From: Dysosmobacter sp. Marseille-Q4140
GTDB lineage: Bacteria > Bacillota > Clostridia > Oscillospirales > Oscillospiraceae
Assembly (NCBI GenBank): GCA_018228705.1
Contig: CP073694.1
Coordinates: 248,001 to 312,000 of the forward strand
Reading direction: 5' to 3'
Length of the DNA stretch: 64,000 bases
Position numbers and translations under genes: made by a program
The notes under the pieces: generated by a model
Database searches by the model: none
The model's input: the letters and a program-made list of their open reading frames with translations, nothing else
Told to the model about the DNA's origin: nothing
Part shown: positions 43,656-52,369 of the stretch, one piece after another
Numbering within the stretch: position 1 is the first letter of the stretch
Layout of the letters: each line of letters opens with the position of its first letter

Positions 43656-43692
43656 CATCCCCGCCGCCGGAATGGGCGGCGGGGATGTTATT
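43656..43692 (+). terminator. Terminator of the DJ-1 gene
   Basis: Perfect 13-bp arms (43656-43668 and 43675-43687), then TTATTTATAT, 8 bp past the stop. Confidence 0.85.
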
Positions 43693-43714
43693 TATATAAT
43701 GTATCCGGAAAAGA

Positions 43715-43744
43715 CAAAAGGCACACGAAACCGTGTGCCTTTTG
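43715..43744 (-). terminator. Terminator of the tRNA-Ala pair
   Basis: Perfect 13-bp arms (43715-43727 and 43732-43744) flanked by A- and T-runs, immediately after the second tRNA on the minus strand. It also backs up the DJ-1 terminator. Confidence 0.88.
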
Positions 43745-43745
43745 T

Positions 43746-43821
<76 letters not shown>

Positions 43822-43843
43822 ACATTCCATATTCAGTTTTCGT

Positions 43844-43919
<76 letters not shown>

Positions 43920-43968
43920 ATATGCGTTCCGGCGGTTTTCTTGGTTTCCCGCGCTCAGAACATGGACT

Positions 43969-43997
43969 AGTATAGCAAGATGATCCCGAAATGTCAA
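43969..43997 (-). promoter_or_regulatory. tRNA-Ala promoter
   Basis: Minus-strand TTGACA (43997-43992), 17-bp spacer, TATACT (43974-43969): near-consensus, about 50 bp before the first tRNA. Confidence 0.85.
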
Positions 43998-44037
43998 CAC
44001 CCAATTTTCATTTTTCGCAAAACTTTTGAAAAGCCGG

Positions 44038-45123
44038 TCACGGCTCCAGCCGGAAGGTCAGCAGGACCGGATTGTGGTCCGACCAGGCGAAGCCGGTGTC
44101 CACCACCGAGGCGGCCTCCACCGTCACGTTTTCGGAGACCAGGAAGCCGTCCACCGTCAGCACGAAGCTCTCACCGGGCACATAGGGCCCGTCGGCGTTG
44201 CGGCAGCTGGGGACCGGATTCGCCGCGCCGGCGTCCGGCACCTCCAGGCGGATGCCGCCGCTCAGCAGCTCCTCCGGGAAGGGCTGGGCCCAGGTCTGGC
44301 CCTCCCCCGCCACACCGAACACCGCAGCGGAGTCCTCCCACAGATCCTTGTTGAAGTCGCCGCCGCAGACGGCGTAATTCCCGGCGGCGTACTCCGCCGC
44401 CATGTCCGCCGCCAGCAGCTTCACCTGCTCCGTGGCCACGGTGCCGTCGGAGGTGTAGGCCGACAGATGCACATTGTAGAGGCACAGCTCCCGTCCGTCC
44501 GCCACCGGCACCCGGGTGACCGTGTAGCACCGGTCCAGATCCAGATACCGGGTCAGCCCCGTCTCCACCGGCAGGCTCCGGCGGACGGAGCCGGTGACCT
44601 CGCAGGCCGAAAAGGTCATGATGCCGGAGCGGGACGCCCCGTGGGGGCAGGTCAGGGGCCAGAGCAGATACGGGGAGTCATAGTTCTGGGCGGTGACCCA
44701 GGCCATGTCTCCGCCCAGGGCCTCCGCCGCCATCTGCTGCTCGTCCACATGGTAGCTGCGGGTGGCGTCGGCGTCCACCTCCTGTAAAAAGACGAAGTCC
44801 GGGGCCTGGCCCGCCGCCGTCTCCAGGGCGCCGGTCACATTGGCCCGGGCGGCCTCCTCGGAAAACGCCCGGGAGTAGTCCCCGCCGTCCATGAAGAAGC
44901 CGTAGTCGGGACTGTACGCCCCGAAGCCGATGTTGTAGGACAGCAGCTTGTAGCTCCGGTCCGTCTCCGCCGGGCCGCCGCCCTGGCCGTTGACGGTCAG
45001 GGTCTGCCAGTCCTCCACCCGGTAATAGGTCAGAAGGGCGTAGCAGAGATAACCCAGCACCGCCGCCAGCACCAGTGCCAGCGCCGCCGTCGGAATTTTC
45101 CACCACAGTCCCCTTCTCTTCAC
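44038..45123 (-). CDS. Endonuclease/exonuclease/phosphatase family protein, membrane-anchored
   Basis: A 361-aa protein with one N-terminal helix (about residues 9-30) and an EEP-fold domain outside the membrane. LLSYNIGFGAY near residue 60 opens the fold, FLQEVDA near 112 holds the metal-binding Glu, GGDFNKD near 257 the catalytic Asp-Asn pair, and FAWSDHNPVLLTF at the end the final Asp-His. Substrates in the family include nucleic acids, phosphoinositides and sphingomyelin; not resolvable here. GAGGTG is 8 nt from GTG 45123, preferred over GTG 45132. Confidence 0.87.
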   Translation of the reverse strand: MKRRGLWWKIPTAALALVLAAVLGYLCYALLTYYRVEDWQTLTVNGQGGGPAETDRSYKLLSYNIGFGAYSPDYGFFMDGGDYSRAFSEEAARANVTGALETAAGQAPDFVFLQEVDADATRSYHVDEQQMAAEALGGDMAWVTAQNYDSPYLLWPLTCPHGASRSGIMTFSACEVTGSVRRSLPVETGLTRYLDLDRCYTVTRVPVADGRELCLYNVHLSAYTSDGTVATEQVKLLAADMAAEYAAGNYAVCGGDFNKDLWEDSAAVFGVAGEGQTWAQPFPEELLSGGIRLEVPDAGAANPVPSCRNADGPYVPGESFVLTVDGFLVSENVTVEAASVVDTGFAWSDHNPVLLTFRLEP

Positions 45124-45165
45124 CGAACACACCTCACATTATACTTGTATCTGCACCATGGAATT

Positions 45166-46194
45166 CTACACCCGGTCAGACGGGAATGCAAGAGGCGCTT
45201 CCGTGATATCCAGAAAGTCCGGCTCCGCCTCCAGGGGGAACCGGGCCAGGACACCCCGCTCCACCAGCCGGGGCAGGTCCACATACCGCACCCGCTGACT
45301 GTGATAGGTGGTCCAGTAGAACCGCCGGGACCGGGCGCAGGCCGCGGCGGTATAAAGGGTGTACTCCCAGGGCGGGTCCTCCTCCAGCCGCACCGCGCCC
45401 AGAGGGAAGGCGGCGGATTGCAGCAGCCGCAGCAGTCGGGCGATCCCCTCGGCCTCGGTGCGGCCGGGCTGGGCGTAGCGCCGCAGGAAGGCCAGCCGCA
45501 CGAACCGGGAGGGCGAACTCCAGTCCCCGGGCAGACCCTGGCCGCCGGTGCCGGAGAAGCAGGGCACCAGATCCTCCGCCAGCGCCGCGGGCCCCCGGTC
45601 CAGGTCCCGGACGGCAGCGTAGTTGAGCAGATTCGTCCGCTGCCAGGGATAGCCGGGGCTGTTGGTCATAACTCCCAGGGCGTCCCGGCAGATCCGCAGC
45701 CCCTCCGCCTCCGGCTCGATGACCACGCTCTCCCCGGTCCCGTCGGTGAAGGCCCAGTGGACCGTGGGCACCACCCCCAGCAGCGGCAGGGCGGCGATGG
45801 TCACCTCCCGTTCCAGTACCTCCACCACCTCCGCCACGCTGGCGCACCGGGCCAGCAGATGGTACACCGCTCCACCCGGCGGCAGCGGAACGGTACCGGG
45901 CCGGACCGTCTCCGGATAATGGGCAAAGCCCCGGTAGTTCAGCTGGCCGCCCATGAGGCCCATCTGGTTGACCCCCTCGTACAGCATGGGCATCCCCGGC
46001 ACCGCCAGGGTCCCCACGCCCACGGCGCCCCAGCGGGCCGTCAGAGCGCCGCCATAGACCGTCCCCGGCGGCAGAAAGGTCACCTGGGTATCCGGAGGCA
46101 GACAGTTCAGATCGAAGTTCCGCCCCCACAGGGGTCCGCCCTCCTCCGCTGCCCAGGAAAGGCAGCTGCATCCCATCTCTTGTGATCGTCTCAT
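45166..46194 (-). CDS. Bile salt hydrolase/penicillin V acylase-like Ntn-hydrolase
   Basis: A linear amide C-N hydrolase of 342 aa. EMGCSCLSW then GRNFDLN match the start of penicillin V acylases (GCSSLS), so Cys9 should become the N-terminal nucleophile after removal of a short propeptide. Other expected site residues are present: Arg and Asp in GRNFD, Asn in MTNSPGYPWQRTNL near 190, and Arg in SRFVRLAF near 245. Such enzymes deconjugate bile salts or cleave N-acyl amides, including homoserine lactones. GAGGAGGAG precedes ATG 46194; an internal ATG at codon 7 is also possible. No transporter for bile acids is nearby. Probably cytoplasmic. Confidence 0.83.
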   Translation of the reverse strand: MRRSQEMGCSCLSWAAEEGGPLWGRNFDLNCLPPDTQVTFLPPGTVYGGALTARWGAVGVGTLAVPGMPMLYEGVNQMGLMGGQLNYRGFAHYPETVRPGTVPLPPGGAVYHLLARCASVAEVVEVLEREVTIAALPLLGVVPTVHWAFTDGTGESVVIEPEAEGLRICRDALGVMTNSPGYPWQRTNLLNYAAVRDLDRGPAALAEDLVPCFSGTGGQGLPGDWSSPSRFVRLAFLRRYAQPGRTEAEGIARLLRLLQSAAFPLGAVRLEEDPPWEYTLYTAAACARSRRFYWTTYHSQRVRYVDLPRLVERGVLARFPLEAEPDFLDITEAPLAFPSDRV

Positions 46195-46380
46195 CGGCTC
46201 CTCCTCTCCCCGGGACCGGCCCGGAGGCTTTTCTCTCACCTTTCCCGATTCAGGTTATTTTCAAACTGCCGCTATGCCGCTTTTTTCCTTTTTCGTAACC
46301 TTTTCATTGATACAACCCACTGAAATTTCAAGGTTTTTCGGTGGAGCGGAAGTTTTTTCGTCATCGCCTGTTACCCATTG

Positions 46381-46409
46381 TTGACAAAACGGAAAAATTC
46401 TGTTACAAT
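46381..46409 (+). promoter_or_regulatory. Near-consensus promoter upstream of the 100-aa gene
   Basis: TTGACA (46381-46386), exactly 17 bp, TACAAT (46404-46409). One of the best sigma-A matches in the window, 32 bp before the start codon. Confidence 0.88.
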
Positions 46410-46440
46410 TCGGTTACAAACTTTTTGAAGGAGTGTTTCC

Positions 46441-46743
46441 ATGGCAGAAACCAAGTCCGCGAAAGCGGAAGGTCTGATGTACAAGGGCCATCCTCTCCGC
46501 CGGGTCGAAAACCTGATCTACTACGGGACGATGGCTGAGAAATATATCATCATGATGCAGATTCTGGACACCAAGAAGGAACAGGATCTGGAGGTGGCCA
46601 CCAAGGTCTCCGTTCAGCTGCAGCTAACGGATCCGGACTTGAAGTCCCGGGACCGGGTGGTCAAAAAAAGCGAAAAAGACAGCCTGTATGCCGCCATGGA
46701 CGTGGCCGCCGTCTGGCTGGACCGTGCTCTGGCCGGTAAGTAA
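46441..46743 (+). CDS. Conserved-looking 100-aa hypothetical protein
   Basis: A soluble 100-residue protein I cannot assign. It begins AETKSAKAEGLMYKGHPLRRV and has a hydrophobic-aromatic core (ENLIYYGTMAEKYIIMMQIL, residues about 22-41), then a charged region and a C-terminal helix AAMDVAAVWLDRALAGK. No signal peptide or membrane helix. AAGGAG precedes the ATG, and a near-consensus promoter indicates strong expression. The NlpC/P60 hydrolase gene follows 56 bp later on the same strand with no terminator visible. Confidence 0.7.
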   Translation: MAETKSAKAEGLMYKGHPLRRVENLIYYGTMAEKYIIMMQILDTKKEQDLEVATKVSVQLQLTDPDLKSRDRVVKKSEKDSLYAAMDVAAVWLDRALAGK

Positions 46744-46799
46744 GCGGCCCCACTTCCCCACGCGATACAAAAGAACGACGAAAGGAAGCGTACACCCCC

Positions 46800-47693
46800 A
46801 TGACACATTTTGCAGGTAAGGCAGTCAAAGTTGCTCTGATCTCCGGTTTATCCGTATTTCTGCTGGGCGCCACCGCCCTGGCAGCGGAAGGTGAAATCGC
46901 CATCGGAGCCGGCTGCACCACCGGTTCTTCCCTGAGAATGCGGGCAGAGGCCTCTACGGATTCCTCCATCGTCACCACTCTGGACAAGAGTGTGGCGGTT
47001 GCCATTCTGGACGACAGCATCGACGGCTGGTACAAGATCAGCTATAACGGCAATACCGGCTATGTCTCCGGTGACTACCTGACTGTGGATCAGGACAATA
47101 TTTTCACCACCTACGGTCGGGTTAACGCCAGCGGCGTCAATGTCCGCTCTGATCCCTCTACTGAGAGCAGTTCTCTCGCCACCGTGGACGAGGGCACCAT
47201 TGTCACCGTTAACGCCCTGGTGGACGGTTGGTACGACGTCACCTGCGAATACGGCACCGAAGGCTACATCCGCAGCGATTTCCTGGACCTGACGGAGTCT
47301 GCTTCTGACAACAGCGATATCGTGGCCACCGCTAAGCAGTATCTGGGCGTGCGCTATGTCTACGGCGGCGCCTCCCCCAGCGGCTTTGACTGCTCCGGCT
47401 TCACCATGTACATCTACAAGCAGTACGGCTACTCCCTGCCCCACACCGCCACTGGCCAGTGGCAGAGCGGTCTGGGTACCCGGATCTGGGGCATCAGCGC
47501 CCTGCAGCCCGGCGACCTGGTGTTCTTCAACGATCCCGCCCGCAACGCCGGCAAGGCCTGCTCTCACGCCGGCATCTACATCGGTAACGGTCAGTTCATC
47601 CACTCCTCCTCTTCTTCCAGCGGCGGCGTGATCATCAGCGACCTGACCAGCGGTTATTACAATACATACTTCGTGGGCGGTATCCACGTCTGA
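46800..47693 (+). CDS. Secreted SH3-domain NlpC/P60 peptidoglycan hydrolase
   Basis: Cell-wall endopeptidase of 297 aa. A signal peptide ends near residue 29 (GATALAA). Two bacterial SH3 domains follow (about 33-95 and 105-163, with RMRAEAST and NVRSDPST). The NlpC/P60 domain (about 172-297) has Cys198 in FDCSGF, His256 in CSHAGIYIG and His268 in FIHSS as catalytic set. It should cut the D-Glu/diamino-acid bond in stem peptides. GAAAGGAAG precedes ATG 46800. Base usage is slightly less GC-rich than its neighbours. A terminator follows. Confidence 0.93.
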   Translation: MTHFAGKAVKVALISGLSVFLLGATALAAEGEIAIGAGCTTGSSLRMRAEASTDSSIVTTLDKSVAVAILDDSIDGWYKISYNGNTGYVSGDYLTVDQDNIFTTYGRVNASGVNVRSDPSTESSSLATVDEGTIVTVNALVDGWYDVTCEYGTEGYIRSDFLDLTESASDNSDIVATAKQYLGVRYVYGGASPSGFDCSGFTMYIYKQYGYSLPHTATGQWQSGLGTRIWGISALQPGDLVFFNDPARNAGKACSHAGIYIGNGQFIHSSSSSSGGVIISDLTSGYYNTYFVGGIHV

Positions 47694-47709
47694 TCCAACT
47701 GCAAACCAA

Positions 47710-47745
47710 CAGCGGCACGCGTATGACGCGTGCCGCTGTTTTCTT
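47710..47745 (+). terminator. Terminator of the NlpC/P60 gene
   Basis: Perfect 12-bp arms (47710-47721 and 47727-47738), then TTTTCTT. It overlaps the end of the convergent acetyltransferase gene. Confidence 0.88.
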
Positions 47746-48379
47746 ATGGCCCTGGGATCCGGGCCAGTTCTCTTTCCAACTCCTCGTAGAATCGGGCCAC
47801 ATGCCGCCCGTCCGCCAGGGCGTGGTGGACCAGCAGCGTCACCGGCAGCACCGTCCGCCCCTCCCGGGGACCGTACCGCCCCCAGGTGATCCGGGGATTG
47901 CTGTCCGCCGGACCGGGTGTGGGCTGAGTCAGGGCCGTGTAGCGCAGCCAGGGAAGGCAGGAAACGAACAGCAGGCTCTCGCTCTCCGCTCCGTCCTCCA
48001 GCGTGGGCTGCGCGGCAGCCCGGACCTGTTCCGCCGCCGCATAGGGCAAAAATTCCATCAGCGGCCGGTCCGCCGTCAGGCGACAATAGCAGTAGCTGCC
48101 GTCCGGCAGGGCAACCGTGTGGGAGGAGGGACACTGGTCGTACTCCACCACTTCCCCGCCCCGGAGGCGGCGCCGCAGCTCCGGCACGGCGTTGGCCGCC
48201 CGGACGGCGGCGTACAGCACCGCCAGGAAAAAGCTGGTCCCCGTCCGCCGGGTCCAGTCCAGCACCTCCGTCACATCCACCTCCGCCGTGACACCCAGGT
48301 ACGGGTTGGCAAAGTCCCGGAAGTACGCAAACTGCTCCCGGCGGGGGTCCCGCTCCATATCCACAAATTTCCACGCCAT
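47744..48379 (-). CDS. Chloramphenicol acetyltransferase-like protein
   Basis: A 211-aa protein of the CAT fold. TSFFLAVLYAAVRAAN near residue 48 and the active-site box LLVHHALADGRHVARF near 183 contain the HHxxxDGxH signature with the catalytic His and structural Asp. Classical CAT trimers O-acetylate chloramphenicol with acetyl-CoA. Chromosomal CAT-like proteins in Clostridia are not always resistance enzymes, so resistance should not be assumed. AAAGGGAGG precedes ATG 48379. Its stop lies within the hairpin region of the convergent gene. Confidence 0.85.
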   Translation of the reverse strand: MAWKFVDMERDPRREQFAYFRDFANPYLGVTAEVDVTEVLDWTRRTGTSFFLAVLYAAVRAANAVPELRRRLRGGEVVEYDQCPSSHTVALPDGSYCYCRLTADRPLMEFLPYAAAEQVRAAAQPTLEDGAESESLLFVSCLPWLRYTALTQPTPGPADSNPRITWGRYGPREGRTVLPVTLLVHHALADGRHVARFYEELERELARIPGP

Positions 48380-48434
48380 GGGCCTACCTCCCTTTGCAGG
48401 GATTATACCACAGCCGGAGCCGGAGGGAAACCCC

Positions 48435-49502
48435 TCACAGCCAGCTCAGCAGGCGCCCCGCCTCCAGGGCCGCCAGGGTCCGCACCCCGTCAAAGTCCAC
48501 ATAGGGGTTGTAGACAGCCTCCAGGGCATCGTGGGAGGCCTTGGCCTCCCGGAGGGCAGCGATGCCTTCCTCCCGCAGCAGTGCCGCCATGCGGGTCTGG
48601 AAGCGCAGCCGGGCGCGACCCTCCCGCTGCTCCGCCATGGCGTCCAGCCGCACCCGGCGGTAGGGGCGCCGCCCGTACTCCATGCCCGGCCGGGAGGTGA
48701 TAAAGCCCAGGCCCAGCCCCGGGATCAGCAGGTGCTCGATCCGCTCCGGCTCCTCCGGGGCGCAGCAGGCGATGGTGTCCCACCCCCGCTCCGCCGCCCG
48801 GGCGCGGATCTGCGCAAAGAGCTCACCCGCCAGCTCCGCGCTGTCGGCAAACTCATAGACCCGGGGGCACAGGGCGTCCACGCTGTCAAAGCGCCAGACA
48901 TAGCCCTGCCAGGTGACGCTGCCCAAAAAGCGGCGGACCGTGCGGCCGCTCTGGTCCCCCTTCTGCCGCAGCTCCCGGGACAGGATGCCCTCCACCCGAC
49001 GGCGGGCGCGGTCGGCGTCAAATCCGCGGCGCACCGCAGCAAAGGCGTCCAGCTCCACCTGCCGGGCGGCTTTCAGGTTCCGGTAGGCCCGGACATAGGC
49101 CGCCTGATAGGCGTGGGTATGGGTCTTCACCTCTCCGGCCGCGGCCTTGGCGGCGGTCAGATCGTAAAACCTGCCCAGGTCCACATACCGGTCCACCGCC
49201 GCCGGATACCGGGGCTCCACCACATGGGGGCTGGTGCCGTCCACCACGGCGCACCGCAGACCCGGCAGCACAACGCCGTCCAGAGAGTCCGGGTCCCCAG
49301 AGCACCACAGGTACTCTACCGGCGTCCCTGCCGCCTCCATGGCGCGGCCAATCTCCCGCATGAAGGTGTTCTTCCCCACACCGGGGCCGCCCTTGAGCAC
49401 CATCAGGTCATAGGTATCCTCCAGATCCGTGATCTGGGAAAAAAGATTCTGAAAGCCCTCGCCGCTGTTGGCGCCCAGAAAGAAATTCGTTACCAGAGCC
49501 AT
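48435..49502 (-). CDS. PRK06851-like ATP-binding protein
   Basis: A 355-aa P-loop protein resembling PRK06851 ATPases of spore-forming Firmicutes. It has two related halves. The first has Walker A KGGPGVGKNTFM near residue 37, with Asn in place of the usual Ser/Thr (GKNT). The second half lacks a clear P-loop. EYLWCSGDPDSLDGVVLPGL near 63 is a conserved family block. Function unknown; a link to sporulation has been suggested by genome context only. GGAGGGGAG precedes ATG 49502. Divergent from the D,D-carboxypeptidase. Confidence 0.72.
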   Translation of the reverse strand: MALVTNFFLGANSGEGFQNLFSQITDLEDTYDLMVLKGGPGVGKNTFMREIGRAMEAAGTPVEYLWCSGDPDSLDGVVLPGLRCAVVDGTSPHVVEPRYPAAVDRYVDLGRFYDLTAAKAAAGEVKTHTHAYQAAYVRAYRNLKAARQVELDAFAAVRRGFDADRARRRVEGILSRELRQKGDQSGRTVRRFLGSVTWQGYVWRFDSVDALCPRVYEFADSAELAGELFAQIRARAAERGWDTIACCAPEEPERIEHLLIPGLGLGFITSRPGMEYGRRPYRRVRLDAMAEQREGRARLRFQTRMAALLREEGIAALREAKASHDALEAVYNPYVDFDGVRTLAALEAGRLLSWL

Positions 49503-49639
49503 ACGCTCCCCTCCAAGTCTGATCTTACCTCAGGCTATGCGAAAAGGACTTGACCCGACAGCGGAATGTTGGGAATTTCCGGAAAGCCGCAAAAAAAGCC
49601 CGCCGGAAGGAAATTGCCTCTGTATTTTTCGACAGTTTC

Positions 49640-49648
49640 TGCTATAAT
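49640..49648 (+). promoter_or_regulatory. Extended -10 promoter of the D,D-carboxypeptidase gene
   Basis: TGCTATAAT at 49640-49648, consensus extended -10, 34 bp before the ATG. No clear -35. Confidence 0.55.
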
Positions 49649-49682
49649 GGAAACGATCATATCCCAGGACAGGAGCCTTGCC

Positions 49683-50825
49683 ATGGATGAGCAATATACC
49701 TCTGTATTCACTGAAGAAGAGCGGGCCGCCCGCCGACGGGCGCGGCAGGAAGCCCGAAAGGCCAAGCTGCGGGCCCGGCGGCGGCGACAGCTGCAGATCT
49801 TCCTACCCTGTGCCCTGGTGGCGGTGCTGGCTGTGAGCCTGCTGCTGGGCAGCAAGGCCGGCCACACCCCGGAGGAAGAGGAAGTGGCCGGTATTGATCT
49901 GGCGGCCGAAGAGAGTCTTTCCGCCGAGCCGCCTGTGGCAGAGGAACCGCAGATCCCCTCCGGCTATACCGCCACCGAAGGCACCGTTCAGCTGGGCGAG
50001 GAGCTGCCCAGCGTCTACGTGGTGCTGATCGACCTGGACAGCCATGAGATCCTAGCGGAAAAGGGCGCGGACACGGTGATCTATCCCGCCTCCATGACCA
50101 AGATCCTGACCGTCCTGGTGGCCGCCGAGGCCATCGAGGAAGCCGATCTGGACGACACCTTCACCATGACCCGGGAGATCACCGACTACTGCTACGTCAA
50201 CGGGTGCAGCGTGGTTGGGCTGATGGTGGACGAAACCGTCACCGTCCGGGAGCTGTTCTACGGCACCATCCTCCCCTCCGGTGCCGACGCGGCCGTGGGC
50301 CTTGCCACCTATGTGGCCGGATCCCACGAGGCCTTTGTGGAGATGATGAACGACAAGCTGGAGGAACTGGGCCTCTCCGACACCGCCCACTTCACCAACT
50401 GCGTGGGGCTGTTTGACGAGGCCCACGCCTGCACCGTCTCCGACATGGCCGCCATTCTGGAGGCCACCATGGGCAACGATCTGTGCCGGGAGGTGCTGGG
50501 CGCCCATACCTACGAGACCGCCCCCACCACGGACCATCCGGAGGGACAGGTCCTCTCCAACTGGTTCCTGCGGCGGATCGAGGACAAGGACACCGGCGGA
50601 CTGACCGTCATGGGCGCCAAGACCGGCTATGTGGTCCAGTCCGGCAACTGCGCCGCCAGCTGGGCCCAGGCTCCGGACGGCCACCAGTACCTCTGCGTCA
50701 CCGCCGACGCGTACAGCTCCTGGCGGGCCATCTACGACCACGCGGAACTGTACAAGACCTACTGCGCGGAGAGCGCGGAAACCGATGCAGCCGAAGCGGC
50801 GTCCCAAAACGGGACGCCGCTTTGA
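49683..50825 (+). CDS. D-alanyl-D-alanine carboxypeptidase (DacF/PBP5 family)
   Basis: Low-molecular-weight penicillin-binding protein of 380 aa. A very basic cytoplasmic head (residues 15-37), one transmembrane helix (about 38-56) and an acidic linker precede the S11 peptidase domain. SxxK is SMTK at 137-140, the second motif is SGAD near 200 (rather than the common SGN), and KTG lies in GAKTGYVVQSG near 320. It trims the terminal D-Ala of stem peptides. The C-terminal anchor domain of DacA is absent; the N-terminal helix anchors it. AGGAG precedes ATG 49683. The last codons form one arm of its own terminator. Confidence 0.9.
   Translation: MDEQYTSVFTEEERAARRRARQEARKAKLRARRRRQLQIFLPCALVAVLAVSLLLGSKAGHTPEEEEVAGIDLAAEESLSAEPPVAEEPQIPSGYTATEGTVQLGEELPSVYVVLIDLDSHEILAEKGADTVIYPASMTKILTVLVAAEAIEEADLDDTFTMTREITDYCYVNGCSVVGLMVDETVTVRELFYGTILPSGADAAVGLATYVAGSHEAFVEMMNDKLEELGLSDTAHFTNCVGLFDEAHACTVSDMAAILEATMGNDLCREVLGAHTYETAPTTDHPEGQVLSNWFLRRIEDKDTGGLTVMGAKTGYVVQSGNCAASWAQAPDGHQYLCVTADAYSSWRAIYDHAELYKTYCAESAETDAAEAASQNGTPL
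50794..50823 (+). terminator. Terminator overlapping the end of the carboxypeptidase gene
   Basis: Perfect 12-bp arms (50794-50805 and 50811-50822, loop AAAAC). The stem is made from the last coding triplets and the stop region. Its stem sequence is repeated in the hairpin at 50924-50955. Confidence 0.8.
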
Positions 50826-50902
50826 TATTATGGAAACCATCCAGGCACAGGGCCGGTGAGATCTCTGCCGTCTCCCCTGCCCTCTCCTGTCCGGGCGGCG
50901 AA

Positions 50903-50920
50903 GCGCGCCTTCCGGCGCGC
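50903..50920. other. Short GC stem-loop
   Basis: Arms 50903-50909 and 50914-50920 (7 bp, loop TTCC), in the 149-bp gap between the two longer hairpins. Meaning unclear. Confidence 0.4.
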
Positions 50921-50923
50921 AGA

Positions 50924-50955
50924 AAAGCGGCGTCCCCTGTTGGGGACGCCGCTTT
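50924..50955 (-). terminator. Terminator of the lipase gene
   Basis: Perfect 14-bp arms (50924-50937 and 50942-50955), A-run before and T-run after, 20 bp past the lipase stop. Shares the GCGGCGTCCC stem with the plus-strand terminator 120 bp away. Confidence 0.82.
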
Positions 50956-50974
50956 ACCATCTGCCCGGTCTTTC

Positions 50975-52345
50975 TCAGAACCCGCGCCGCTTCAGATCGG
51001 CCACGAGATTGACATAAAATTCCCGCACATCGAAGCCGGGGATGTTCTCCCGGTTCAGATCCACCACGTCCCCGTGGGAGATGCCACGCTTCCCCGAGGG
51101 CTCCAGCAGCGTGAAGCGGCTGCCCCACTTGGCAGAGTCCACCGCCACCAGGCCATCGTTGCGGCCGTCGAAATACCGGACGATGGGGTGGGTCATGTTC
51201 AGAGGAAACTTGCCATGCTGGGCCTTCTCGCAGTAGGACATGACACTCTCATACACCACGCCGGGATCGTCGGGGGTGACGGCGTTCCGCTCTTCGCAGG
51301 CAGAGGCGGTCAGATCCGTCACCGCCGCCAGAAAGTCCGGATTTTCGTCGCCGAGACGCTTTAGAGTGGCGTTATAGGTGTCCGCGATGCGTTGGCGCAT
51401 AGCCTGGGGGATCTTGTCCAGCAGGTACTCCGCAAAGACGCAGCCCCGGTGGGGGGTGTTGATGGTGGTGAGGGTGGCCACATAGGGCGCCATGCCGCAG
51501 TGGGCGATGGCCGCCCGGCTGTCCAGCCCTCCCTTGGAGTGGGCGATGATATTCACCTTGCCGCATCCGGTCTCCTCCACGATCCGGCGGATGCGGGCGG
51601 CCAGCTCCTTCCCGCTGTCCTCCACCGCCGCAGCAGACTGCTGCCCGCCGTAGTAGACTGTGGCGCCATTGCGGGTCAGCTCTCTGGGGATGCGGCCCCA
51701 ATAGTTGACATAACGAAAGTCCCGAAAGAACACCCCGTGGACCATCAGGAGGGGGTATCTCGTCTTGCAGATCTCACTCTCCGCCCGGGCGGCGTCGATC
51801 TCCCATTTCTCCGTCTCAAACTCCACCTCATCAGAGGCGATGCGGATGATCTTGCAGAGATACCAGATGTTGACCAGCGGGATCCAGCCGCACAGGGCGG
51901 CCAGGACGCGGTACTTCAGGCCCAGCTGAACAGAAGTTATGTAAACTCTTATCATGCCAGCCCAAAAGACGGACGCCTCCACTGCCACCACCAGGAGCAC
52001 ATGGGCAGTGATGCCCAGCCAGACGATCCCGTCCACGCCCGCCCACGGGGTCAGCAGGCAGAAAAACCACAGCGTGGTGACCAGGTCCGCCGTGGCCGTC
52101 ACCAGGAACAACCGCAGCAGCTCCACTCCGGCGGCCAGCTGCCGGATCCGACGGGTAGGCAGCGGCGACCGCCCCAAGGGACGCACCAGGACCAGCGTCA
52201 GCAACGCCAGAAGGATCAGGCTTGCCAGCAAAAAGCAGCCCCCAGTCACTTGGTAATACAGCGGTAGCGAGCAGAGCACCGCCACCAGATTGGAGGCGGT
52301 CAGAATCACCAGGGTCCAGAGCCCCCGGCGCAGCCATTTTCTCAT
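50975..52345 (-). CDS. Membrane-anchored alpha/beta-hydrolase, lipase-like
   Basis: A 456-aa protein. Five hydrophobic segments fill residues 1-170; a lipase-type alpha/beta-hydrolase domain follows. YPLLMVHGVFFRDF near 195 is the oxyanion block, IIAHSKGGLDSR near 265 holds the nucleophile Ser in the AHSKGG elbow, DGRNDGLV near 395 the Asp and ISHGDVVD near 425 the His. INTPHRGC near 293 resembles clostridial and Bacillus triacylglycerol lipases. It probably hydrolyses acyl esters at the membrane. The ferredoxin gene ends 24 bp upstream on the same strand. Confidence 0.85.
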   Translation of the reverse strand: MRKWLRRGLWTLVILTASNLVAVLCSLPLYYQVTGGCFLLASLILLALLTLVLVRPLGRSPLPTRRIRQLAAGVELLRLFLVTATADLVTTLWFFCLLTPWAGVDGIVWLGITAHVLLVVAVEASVFWAGMIRVYITSVQLGLKYRVLAALCGWIPLVNIWYLCKIIRIASDEVEFETEKWEIDAARAESEICKTRYPLLMVHGVFFRDFRYVNYWGRIPRELTRNGATVYYGGQQSAAAVEDSGKELAARIRRIVEETGCGKVNIIAHSKGGLDSRAAIAHCGMAPYVATLTTINTPHRGCVFAEYLLDKIPQAMRQRIADTYNATLKRLGDENPDFLAAVTDLTASACEERNAVTPDDPGVVYESVMSYCEKAQHGKFPLNMTHPIVRYFDGRNDGLVAVDSAKWGSRFTLLEPSGKRGISHGDVVDLNRENIPGFDVREFYVNLVADLKRRGF

Positions 52346-52369
52346 CTCTCCCCCTCCTCTTTGTCTCTG

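Noticed and set aside
47744..48379. Acquired chloramphenicol-resistance gene
   Set aside because: The active site fits, but base use matches the host, no mobile element is adjacent, and many chromosomal CAT-like proteins are not resistance genes; kept only as CAT-like.
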